A stretch of DNA of 11,473 nucleotides. Origin: Synechococcales cyanobacterium PMM_0036 (GTDB lineage: Bacteria > Cyanobacteriota > Cyanobacteriia > Elainellales > Elainellaceae). Below the pieces are notes generated by a model, which worked only from the letters and a program-made list of their open reading frames with translations, had not been told where the DNA came from and searched no databases. A program made the translations under genes and the position numbers. Shown one piece after another: positions 6,688 through 11,473 of the stretch; within the stretch, counting starts at the first letter, position 1; each line of letters starts with the position of its first letter. The stretch spans positions 1-11,473 of the forward strand of contig CASBQM010000073.1 of NCBI GenBank assembly GCA_949127645.1, written 5' to 3'.

Positions 6688-6845
6688 GCGAGTCGATCGC
6701 CGAACTGGACGATCAACTCGCCGAACTCGAAACAGAACTCCAGTTCCTGCAACGCAAACGCGATCGCCTGCAAACCCGCCGCGATCGCGCCACCCATCTC
6801 CACGCCGAATTGGAGCGATCGGGGGGTGAGAGTGAACCCCAATAG
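6678..6845 (+). pseudogene. Coiled-coil C-terminal part of the frameshifted gene
   Basis: In the frame one base behind the ribbon-helix-helix part, the sequence from about 6678 reads ILSESIAELDDQLAELETEL and continues with QFLQRKRDRLQTRRDRATHL, a clear heptad coiled coil, to TAG at 6843-6845. No ATG, GTG or TTG occurs in this frame shortly before it, so it is unlikely to be a separate gene. The same frame is open upstream to 6432, but that part is only a Ser/Gln/Arg-rich shadow of the ribbon-helix-helix coding region. Fusion of such a DNA-binding unit to a short coiled coil is a reasonable dimerising regulator. Confidence 0.5.
6784..6830 (+). repeat. Imperfect repeat, copy 1 (of 2)
   Basis: About 45 bases, beginning atcgcgc, with cccatctcc in the middle and ending ttggagcgatcgggg then gtgag, recur at 7750-7792 with small differences (a four-base gap, one G fewer and a few substitutions). 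This copy forms the 3' end of the coiled-coil coding region. Confidence 0.55.
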
Positions 6846-6875
6846 CCTTAAGTCCCGTTAGGTACACTGGTAGGG

Positions 6876-7259
6876 ATGAACCTGACGAATCCCCTAATTT
6901 CGATGGGCACACCCTTCAATACCCAACTCCTAGATGAAGTCCTGATAGAGAGACAAAAAAGCCACGAGCAAGAACGTCAGAAGGTCTTGCAGCAGGTCTT
7001 AGAATGGCTCCAACGATCGGGTAGCCATTATGGTATTGAAAAAGCCTATCTTTTTGGTTCGGTGACGCAGCCCATGCGATTCCATGAAGCTTCAGATGTC
7101 GATTTGGCAGTTGAGGCAATTAATTCTGTCAAGCAGGTTGAGGCGATCGCCGATCTGTCAATGCTGCTACTGCGAGATGTCGATATCGTCAATTTACGCC
7201 ATTGTCACTTTGCCCACCGGATTCGAGAGAGAGGGCTGCTGTGGATGCGCGACAGCTAG
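6876..7259 (+). CDS. mntA: MntA-like nucleotidyltransferase antitoxin
   Basis: A 127-residue minimal nucleotidyltransferase. Gly61-Ser62 (YLFGSVT) and Asp74-Val-Asp76 (SDVDLAVE) form the GS-x(n)-DxD active-site signature, and Asp103 (DVDIVNL) is the third carboxylate. In characterised HEPN/MNT systems this enzyme transfers AMP from ATP onto a Tyr of the partner HepT toxin and thereby silences it. The next gene is the matching HepT, overlapping by 19 bases, as expected for this operon type. The start ATG at 6876 has TAGGG immediately before it; an alternative ATG at 6903 lacks a ribosome binding site. The frame is intact, unlike that of its toxin. Confidence 0.85.
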   Translation: MNLTNPLISMGTPFNTQLLDEVLIERQKSHEQERQKVLQQVLEWLQRSGSHYGIEKAYLFGSVTQPMRFHEASDVDLAVEAINSVKQVEAIADLSMLLLRDVDIVNLRHCHFAHRIRERGLLWMRDS

Positions 7260-7489
7260 CCGTCTTCACAGCCGATGTTCAATTCCAAATGCAGTTGATT
7301 CAGCAGGTCGCCCAATTGGTTGAGTTAAGGGCGCAAGGCTTGCAACGCGAGGATGCAGCGCGTCTAGAGAGTGTCGCCTATCAAATTCATAACTTTTACA
7401 ATGCTGTAGAGGATTTATTGAAAACAACTGCGGTTCAATTTGAAAATCAGATTACTGATACTTCCCGTTGGCATCAGTTGATTTTGTAG
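7241..7489 (+). pseudogene. hepT: HepT-like HEPN toxin, N-terminal half (ends at in-frame TAG)
   Basis: The frame starts with GTG at 7241, with a GAGAGAGGG ribosome binding site about six bases upstream inside mntA. A start further upstream (TTG 7202) would only extend the overlap. It encodes the long N-terminal helices of a HEPN protein (VDARQLAVFTADVQF, then LARLESVAYQIHNFY-like helices) and stops at TAG 7487-7489 after TSRWHQLIL. The same frame resumes immediately after the TAG with the active-site half of HepT. A C to T change turning CAG (Gln) into TAG explains it simply. The product without the second half has no RX4HXY motif and cannot be an RNase. Confidence 0.75.
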
Positions 7490-7492
7490 CGC

Positions 7493-7705
7493 ATGACCCA
7501 AGAGATAACGGCAGTGAGACCTGCTGTTTTGTCTCAGGGAAGTTTTGCGGCGCTGAATGCTCTACGAGGATTTCGGCATTTCTTCTGTCACGCCTATGGA
7601 GTCCCGATCGATTACGAGCAGCTAATGGCTAACTTAAACCGCGCTAGAGAAGTCCTGCCGCTACTAGAGCAGGATGTAGAAAAGTTTCTGCAACAATTGC
7701 AGTAG
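7493..7705 (+). pseudogene. hepT: HepT-like HEPN toxin, C-terminal half with active-site motif
   Basis: The 70-residue continuation, in the same frame as the N-terminal half, read from ATG 7493 to TAG 7703-7705. It carries TAVRPAVLS, typical of this family, and the HEPN catalytic motif RX4HXY as RHFFCHAYG: the Arg and His needed for RNA cleavage and the Tyr that MntA-type enzymes AMPylate. HepT proteins are usually about 140-150 residues; the two halves together give that length. No ribosome binding site precedes ATG 7493, though translational restart after the TAG four bases away is possible. On its own this half lacks the first helices of the HEPN bundle. Confidence 0.75.
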
Positions 7706-7749
7706 TATCCTGCAATAGTGTTCTTGATGACAGACTCACCCAGGATATA

Positions 7750-7792
7750 ATCGCGCTGCCCATCTCCCTGCCTTGGAGCGATCGGGGGTGAG
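7750..7792 (+). repeat. Imperfect repeat, copy 2 (of 2)
   Basis: This matches 6784-6830: atcgcgc, then cccatctcc, then ttggagcgatcggggg followed by tgag. Here it is intergenic, directly upstream of the structured RNA block; in copy 1 it is coding. This suggests a past duplication, or a dispersed repeat captured by a reading frame. Confidence 0.55.
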
Positions 7793-7875
7793 CCAGAGTC
7801 GTGAGAGAATGTGGAGGCTTTGACTTGAGCGCTTAGCCGAACGGGATGAGGGAAAAATCTCGACTCCAACCCCAC

Positions 7876-7902
7876 AAAAATTCCCCTGTCACCAGACAAG
7901 GG
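7876..7902 (-). terminator. Rho-independent terminator, minus strand
   Basis: An eight-pair stem (7895-7902 with 7883-7890, one G-U) with a four-base loop (TGGT on the transcribed strand) is followed directly by AATTTTT. This is a canonical intrinsic terminator orientation on the minus strand and would end the candidate RNA at about 7876. Confidence 0.55.
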
Positions 7903-8055
7903 AAAAGCTTGTTCTAGGGGTTCACCGCAGCGCCGTCTTACCTCAGTTTTTGACCTGGACGAATCCAGGTGGGCACCTCTGCCCCAGTTTAAAGTTTCCG
8001 AGTACAAGCTCGGTATACTGCCACTGAGATCAATTGGGTTCCCTTATAGACAAAG
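7876..8055 (-). ncRNA. Candidate structured small RNA, about 180 nt
   Basis: Read on the minus strand, the elements in order are: a closing helix (8041-8056 with 7907-7920; 4+4+3 pairs with mismatches), an inner 7-bp helix (8024-8030 with 7940-7946), hairpin A (7998-8002 with 8009-8013), hairpin B (7971-7975 with 7980-7984), hairpin C (7953-7959 with 7964-7970, loop UUCG), then a terminal hairpin (7883-7890 with 7895-7902) followed by AAUUUUU. The terminal hairpin and the inner helix each contain one G-U pair that would be an A-C mismatch on the plus strand, which favours transcription from the minus strand. A TATGAT box at 8060-8065 would put the start near 8053. I do not recognise a known family; the fold was drawn by eye and no relative was available for comparison. 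Confidence 0.5.
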
Positions 8056-8059
8056 CAAG

Positions 8060-8087
8060 ATCATAAAACATTATTGGCAGTCACCAA
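8060..8087 (-). promoter_or_regulatory. Possible promoter of the candidate RNA
   Basis: On the minus strand TATGAT (8060-8065) matches five of six bases of a -10 element. TTGGTG lies 16 bases upstream and matches a -35 element only partly. The placement just before the structured block supports its use; the -35 is weak. Confidence 0.35.
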
Positions 8088-8253
8088 CGCCGCAGTAGAA
8101 CCTGCTCCTATTGTAGCGGCTGAGAAAGCGATCGCAAGTCTTGACATCGGCGGAGAACCGGACTAAAGAGGGCGATCGCCCCATGCCGACCGCACCTGAG
8201 TCAAGCCATACTGGATAAGATTAATTTAGGCATGATTTGAGTCTATTATTTTG

Positions 8254-8287
8254 ACCCATGAGCCTTACCCATGAGTCTCACCCATAG
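8254..8287 (+). repeat. 13-bp direct repeats upstream of the large gene
   Basis: Units acccatgagcctt (8254-8266) and acccatgagtctc (8267-8279) are followed by a partial third copy acccatag (8280-8287). They lie 40-70 bases before the start of the 923-aa gene and could be binding sites or simple slippage. Confidence 0.5.
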
Positions 8288-8326
8288 AATTATGCACCTT
8301 ACCGGATGTAGCCCTATCCCAACCGT

Positions 8327-11098
8327 ATGCTTAGGAAACGCCCTTCGGATGAGAATCAGCAATTGGGATCGATGAATACTGCAAAGTTTCAGGGTGAGCT
8401 AGAGGCTTTGGGGCAGCGTCTTCAGCAAACGCTGTTAAAACTCTCGCCCTTGCTACAGCTCCAGATTCGGTGTGGAATTCGGCAAGAAACCCTACTGATT
8501 CTGATAGAACATCTGCTGCATATTGAGCCAGATCCAGCGCAAACTTTAGAAGAAATCAAGCGATCGCTCACTGAGGTTGCCCCTGATCTGTTTCGATCGG
8601 GATTAGTTCATCATGCTACTGGACAGAATGCATCTCTGCCAGTCCGGGTTTACCTGCGCATTGTGGGCTATCAGGAGCCTTACCAATCTGAGGCATTTAC
8701 TCTAGAGCCATTAGCACCTGTTGCAAAACCCGCAGTGAAGCCAGCCGCTCCATTCCGTCTTGCTGCTTTGCCGCCTCCAGTGCCCGTCATCCTGTCGCCT
8801 TCTAGCGTATCGGCTTCTAAGGGGACAGATAAAGCAGTTCTTCAGCCGACTGGCGATCGTCAGCAGACAGTAGCCGAACCTGCAATTCAGCCCGATCAAA
8901 CTCCCGAAATCCCTGCAATACCTGAAGCTGCTCTGATTCCTGAAGCTGCTCTGATACCTGAAGCTGCTCTGATTCCTGAAGCTGCTCAAGCCGATGAGGA
9001 AATTCTTGATCTGAGCTTGTCTAAACCTCCACAGCCAGAAGTTGCTGAAAAAATAGCGGTTGCTGAAGAGATTGCGATTACTGAAGAAATCGCCGAATCT
9101 GAGGCACATCTTGTGATTGATACGCCTACTGTTTCAGAAGAGACAGCAACCGCGATCGAACCTGACGAGACCGCCCATCTCGAAATTTTATCCACTTCTG
9201 AATTTTTTGCTTCTGAACTTGCCGAAGCTGAAAGTATTCAACCTGAAAGTATTCAATCTGAAGAGGTTGAACTTGAAGAGGTTGAACTTGAAGAGGTTGA
9301 ACTTGAACAGGTTGAATCGATCGCCACTCCTGAACACCCCATAGCGATCGCGCTTATTGAAGTTGAAGCGTTAGTTGAACCCGAAGAGCTAGTCGAAACT
9401 GAGACACTCATTAAAGCTGAAGAACCGATCGCTGAGGTCGTTGAAGTTACTGAGGCTGCTGAGGCTGAAATTCACGAACCGATCGCTCCTCAAGAATCGA
9501 GTATTGTGCCAGAAGCTATTGCGCCTGAGATTGCTGAGCCTGAGATTGCTGAGCCTGAGATTGCTGAGCCTGAAGTAATTGCACCTGAGATTGCTGAGCC
9601 TGAGATTGCTGAGCCTGAAGTAATTACACCTGAAACTGCGATCGCCGCTGCATCCCCAGACCCTTCACCTTCAACGGCTAGGCTACCCACAACACCCCTT
9701 CAGATTTCTCCTGATGCATCTCCACCCGTTAGCCCTCCTATCCCACATTCAAGCAAACCTTTCAGAGAGCGATTTCCGCTTTCAACACTGATGTTGGGGG
9801 GAGCCGTTGGGCTATTTGTTCTAGTTAGCGGAGCCTATATTCTGACTCGTCCCTGCGTGTTAGGAGCAGTCTGTGAACCGCTTCAGAAGGCACAACAGCT
9901 TGACCAAAAGGCAACTCAGACGATCGCCACCACTGATTCTGCATTAGCCGTCGTTGAAGCCTACGACCAGCTCACCGAAGCCAGCTATTTACTCGAAAGC
10001 ATCCCATCCTGGTCGGGGCAGCACCAAACAGCACAGACTTTACAGGCAACCTACGAGAGCAAATCAAAAATGGTTGGGCAAGTCGTTAAAGCCTTGAAAC
10101 AGGCAAACGCCGCCGCGCAAAAAAGCCAGAATCCGCCCCATCCGCTACCCAAGTGGAGACAGATTCAGTGGGATTGGCGAGAGGCGATCGCTACCCTAGA
10201 AAAAGTGCCCTCTAATAGCCCGGTTTTGGCGCTGTCTCAAAAAAAACTGGCTGAGTATAAAGTCAACCTAGCTAACACCGATCGCCGAGTTTTGGCAGAG
10301 CAGAGCGCCCAAGATAAAGTTACGACGGCGCGCAAAACCGCAGCAGTTGCCGAAAGTCGGGCAGGCATTGCCATCACCTCCGAAAGTTGGCAGCAGGTCT
10401 ATCTTACTTGGCAAGCCGCCATCGATCTGTTGCAGCAAGTGCCCCAAGGCACAATGGCATATGCCGAAGCGCAACAGTTTATTAATCTCTACCAGCCTAA
10501 AATGGCAGAAGCCGACAACCAGCGCAACCAAGAACAGGTTTCCACAGGCTCTTATCAGGAAGCCGTAGACCTGGCAAAGCAAGCCCGGAACTGGGAGCAG
10601 CAGAGCCAATGGACGCAAGCTGTAGGGCTGTGGCGCAAGGCGTTAATTAACGTTCAGCAAATTCCGCAAGGCACTGTCTATTACACCCAGGCACAGCCCT
10701 TAATTAACGAATATCAGGCGGCGCTGACCCAGGCTGAAGCCAATCTCAACCGATCGAGCGCCATGCAAAACGTTAAGCCAGACCTCGATCGCGCCTGTTT
10801 GGGCACTCGTTCAGGAGCATCAACCGGAGCGTCCAAATGTACCTACACGCTGTCGCCCAATGGCATTCGCATTCAAATTACGCCGCAGTATGATCAGGCT
10901 GTAGAAAATGCGATCGTCCGTGCCCAAGCTCAAGGCAGCGCTAGTAACCGGACGGCTGTGACAACTCAGGTCAGCGAACTCCTCCAAAGCTTGGCAGACA
11001 TTGGCAAAACGGCTCAAGTCCCGATCGAGCTTTACAGCTCCGATGGCTCAATTTTTGCTAACTATGCGCCAGACAAGTCAGGATACGTGGCGAGGTAA
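8327..11098 (+). CDS. Large single-pass membrane protein with acidic repeats and helical repeats
   Basis: A 923-residue protein with four parts. (a) Residues 1-130: a folded, helix-rich N-terminus with no signal peptide. (b) About 135-480: a disordered, Pro/Glu/Ala/Ile-rich linker with tandem peptide repeats (PEAALI about 199-222, EEVELE about 312-331, PEIAE about 399-435). (c) A single membrane helix about 486-508 (TLMLGGAVGLFVLVSGAYIL) preceded by basic residues. (d) About 515-810: helical repeats of roughly 65-78 residues with a shared W-x(n)-A-x(n)-L-x-x-(V/I)P-x-G pattern (Trp610, Trp688, Trp756), resembling TPR-type units, then a C-terminal domain (about 820-923) with two Cys. The membrane topology suggests that the acidic part stays in the cytoplasm and the repeats face the periplasm. 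ATG 8327 is used; ATG 8372 (residue 16) is an alternative. Function is unknown. Confidence 0.8.
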   Translation: MLRKRPSDENQQLGSMNTAKFQGELEALGQRLQQTLLKLSPLLQLQIRCGIRQETLLILIEHLLHIEPDPAQTLEEIKRSLTEVAPDLFRSGLVHHATGQNASLPVRVYLRIVGYQEPYQSEAFTLEPLAPVAKPAVKPAAPFRLAALPPPVPVILSPSSVSASKGTDKAVLQPTGDRQQTVAEPAIQPDQTPEIPAIPEAALIPEAALIPEAALIPEAAQADEEILDLSLSKPPQPEVAEKIAVAEEIAITEEIAESEAHLVIDTPTVSEETATAIEPDETAHLEILSTSEFFASELAEAESIQPESIQSEEVELEEVELEEVELEQVESIATPEHPIAIALIEVEALVEPEELVETETLIKAEEPIAEVVEVTEAAEAEIHEPIAPQESSIVPEAIAPEIAEPEIAEPEIAEPEVIAPEIAEPEIAEPEVITPETAIAAASPDPSPSTARLPTTPLQISPDASPPVSPPIPHSSKPFRERFPLSTLMLGGAVGLFVLVSGAYILTRPCVLGAVCEPLQKAQQLDQKATQTIATTDSALAVVEAYDQLTEASYLLESIPSWSGQHQTAQTLQATYESKSKMVGQVVKALKQANAAAQKSQNPPHPLPKWRQIQWDWREAIATLEKVPSNSPVLALSQKKLAEYKVNLANTDRRVLAEQSAQDKVTTARKTAAVAESRAGIAITSESWQQVYLTWQAAIDLLQQVPQGTMAYAEAQQFINLYQPKMAEADNQRNQEQVSTGSYQEAVDLAKQARNWEQQSQWTQAVGLWRKALINVQQIPQGTVYYTQAQPLINEYQAALTQAEANLNRSSAMQNVKPDLDRACLGTRSGASTGASKCTYTLSPNGIRIQITPQYDQAVENAIVRAQAQGSASNRTAVTTQVSELLQSLADIGKTAQVPIELYSSDGSIFANYAPDKSGYVAR
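8921..8988 (+). repeat. 18-bp tandem repeat in the acidic linker
   Basis: Nearly four copies of an 18-base unit starting cctgaagctgctctgat encode PEAALI repeats (about residues 199-220). Copies are almost identical at the DNA level, so the array is recent or kept uniform by slippage; the frame is preserved. Confidence 0.8.
9228..9319 (+). repeat. 15-bp tandem repeats in the acidic linker
   Basis: Two copies of a unit ending aaagtattcaa (9228-9257) are followed by four copies of gaagaggttgaactt (9260-9319, last one diverged) encoding EEVEL. All units are multiples of three bases, so copy-number changes do not shift the frame. Confidence 0.8.
9521..9635 (+). repeat. 15-bp tandem repeats encoding PEIAE
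   Basis: About seven units of cctgagattgctgag or the related cctgaagtaattgca, arranged as a higher-order pattern (three plus one, then two plus one), encode PEIAE and PEVIA repeats at about residues 399-436. Confidence 0.8.
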
Positions 11099-11158
11099 AA
11101 GTAAGCCACAAGGACTATGACTTTGCTCATGAAAGACTGCTGGATCGCATAGAAATTT

Positions 11159-11204
11159 TAGATTTTTTTAGCTTTTAGATTCAATCTAAAAGCTAAAAGC
11201 TAAA
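11159..11204. terminator. A+T-rich hairpin after the large gene
   Basis: Arms 11159-11181 and 11183-11204 are complementary over 22 pairs with a single bulged T and a one-base centre. The position 60 bases after the stop of the 923-aa gene suggests transcript-end processing or termination, but no T-run follows the hairpin on the plus strand, so it is not a classical intrinsic terminator. Confidence 0.5.
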
Positions 11205-11316
11205 AAATCTAGTGCTAAAGACAGCTTCGTAGCCGATCGGCAGATTCCCTGAAATCCTAGGAGGCTGATAGGATTGACCCATAAACTTCCAGGACTTGGC
11301 TTCCTGAACTTACGCC

Positions 11317-11473
11317 ATGAGAAGAGCTTTACGATCGATAGGGTTGTGGATCATGCCGATCGCGTCGCTGATAGTATCAGGCTCGGCAATGGCGGCTACT
11401 CGCGTCACGGTTTCCTATGGGCTGCTAGAGCGATCGATTTCTGTTAGTTCTTTGGCAACCTACGCTCAAGAGG
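11317..11473 (+). CDS. Secreted alpha/beta hydrolase (DUF1400-type), 5' part only
   Basis: The frame starts with ATG at 11317 (an in-frame TGA lies at 11305-11307) and runs off the right edge after 52 codons. The N-terminus is a signal peptide: a basic start MRRALRSIG, a hydrophobic core LWIMPIASLIVS and a likely cleavage site after SAMA. The mature part begins TRVTVSYGLLERSISVSSLA, matching the opening of DUF1400 cyanobacterial proteins that precede an alpha/beta hydrolase domain. The catalytic region lies outside the window. The protein is probably exported to the periplasm or cell surface. No strong ribosome binding site is seen. The identification rests on this short segment. Confidence 0.7.
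   Translation, partial: MRRALRSIGLWIMPIASLIVSGSAMAATRVTVSYGLLERSISVSSLATYAQE

Larger units (their letters stand above)
7706..8326. other. Intergenic region with a candidate RNA gene
   Basis: No protein gene is supported in these 621 bases. From left to right they hold the second copy of a 45-bp repeat (7750-7792), a strongly structured block (about 7796-8056, described separately as a candidate RNA), a stretch with two HIP1 octamers (8119 and 8171) and 13-bp direct repeats at 8254-8287 upstream of the large membrane-protein gene. A minus-strand frame at 7612-8007 has the composition of a chance frame and overlaps the structured block. Confidence 0.5.

Noticed and set aside
1227..7489. Stop-codon reassignment or selenocysteine as explanation of the in-frame stops
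   Set aside because: One stop is TGA and the other TAG, no selenocysteine-type hairpin is evident after the TGA, and other genes use TAA, TGA and TAG as normal stops.
7612..8007. A 131-codon minus-strand open frame
   Set aside because: It overlaps the coding HepT C-terminal half and the structured RNA block, has a Ser/Arg/Gly-rich chance composition, and its ATG sits in a hairpin loop.
7790..8056. Orphan HEARO/omega-RNA of an IscB-type element on the plus strand
   Set aside because: The block follows a GTGA, and GAGTCG 7796-7801 can pair with CGACTC 7861-7866, but there is no IscB gene or remnant, two helices pair properly only on the minus strand, and the U-run is on the minus strand. Kept only as a remote alternative.
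8050..8166. Open frame with protein-like composition before the large gene (ending IGGEPD)
   Set aside because: No usable start codon with a ribosome binding site, and it overlaps the proposed promoter of the candidate RNA.
8921..9635. Possible CRISPR or other spaced repeat array
   Set aside because: The repeats are directly tandem, multiples of three bases, have no spacers and encode in-frame peptide repeats.
8711..9690. Several minus-strand open frames opposite the large membrane-protein gene
   Set aside because: They arise from the low-complexity acidic repeats read in reverse and show the same short periodicity.

Overview
The window looks like a cyanobacterial chromosome. At least a dozen copies of the HIP1 octamer GCGATCGC are scattered through genes and gaps (for example near 377, 2000, 2039, 2479, 6758, 6782, 7143, 8172, 9342, 9639, 10185), which is typical of many filamentous and unicellular cyanobacteria. 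The right-edge gene also resembles the DUF1400-type alpha/beta hydrolases common in that phylum. Genus cannot be fixed from this sequence.

Layout. (1) 1-655: a 64-aa hypothetical gene on the minus strand and a gap with a small inverted repeat. (2) 659-3230: an XRE-type regulator, then a type ISP/IIG-like N6-adenine DNA methyltransferase gene that is broken. It has an in-frame TGA near its 5' end, a premature TAA after the catalytic domain and a short C-terminal remnant. (3) 3232-4374: an IS5-family insertion sequence whose ends I could define from matching inverted repeats. (4) 4375-6384, minus strand: a 54-aa protein, an AAA (ABC-type) ATPase and an overlapping TOPRIM-fold protein whose 3' end is cut by the IS. 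(5) 6385-7705, plus strand: a ribbon-helix-helix-like/coiled-coil gene with a frameshift, a MntA-type nucleotidyltransferase antitoxin, and a HepT (HEPN) toxin gene interrupted by an in-frame TAG. (6) 7706-8326: a gap that holds a candidate structured RNA on the minus strand. (7) 8327-11098: a 923-aa membrane protein with acidic tandem repeats and periplasmic or cytoplasmic helical repeats. (8) 11317 to the right edge: the start of a secreted alpha/beta hydrolase.

Regions 2-5 read as a decaying defence island: a restriction-modification relic, an AAA/TOPRIM pair and a toxin-antitoxin locus, each damaged by a different lesion (two nonsense codons, a truncating stop, a frameshift, an IS). The methylase on the left and the TOPRIM gene on the right both end exactly at the IS ends, so the IS probably took part in a deletion rather than landing cleanly in one gene.

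The most interesting unexplained signal is at about 7876-8055. Read on the minus strand it folds into a closing helix, an inner 7-bp helix, three hairpins and an intrinsic terminator with a U-run. Two G-U pairs work only on that strand, and a TATGAT box lies just upstream. I do not recognise the family.
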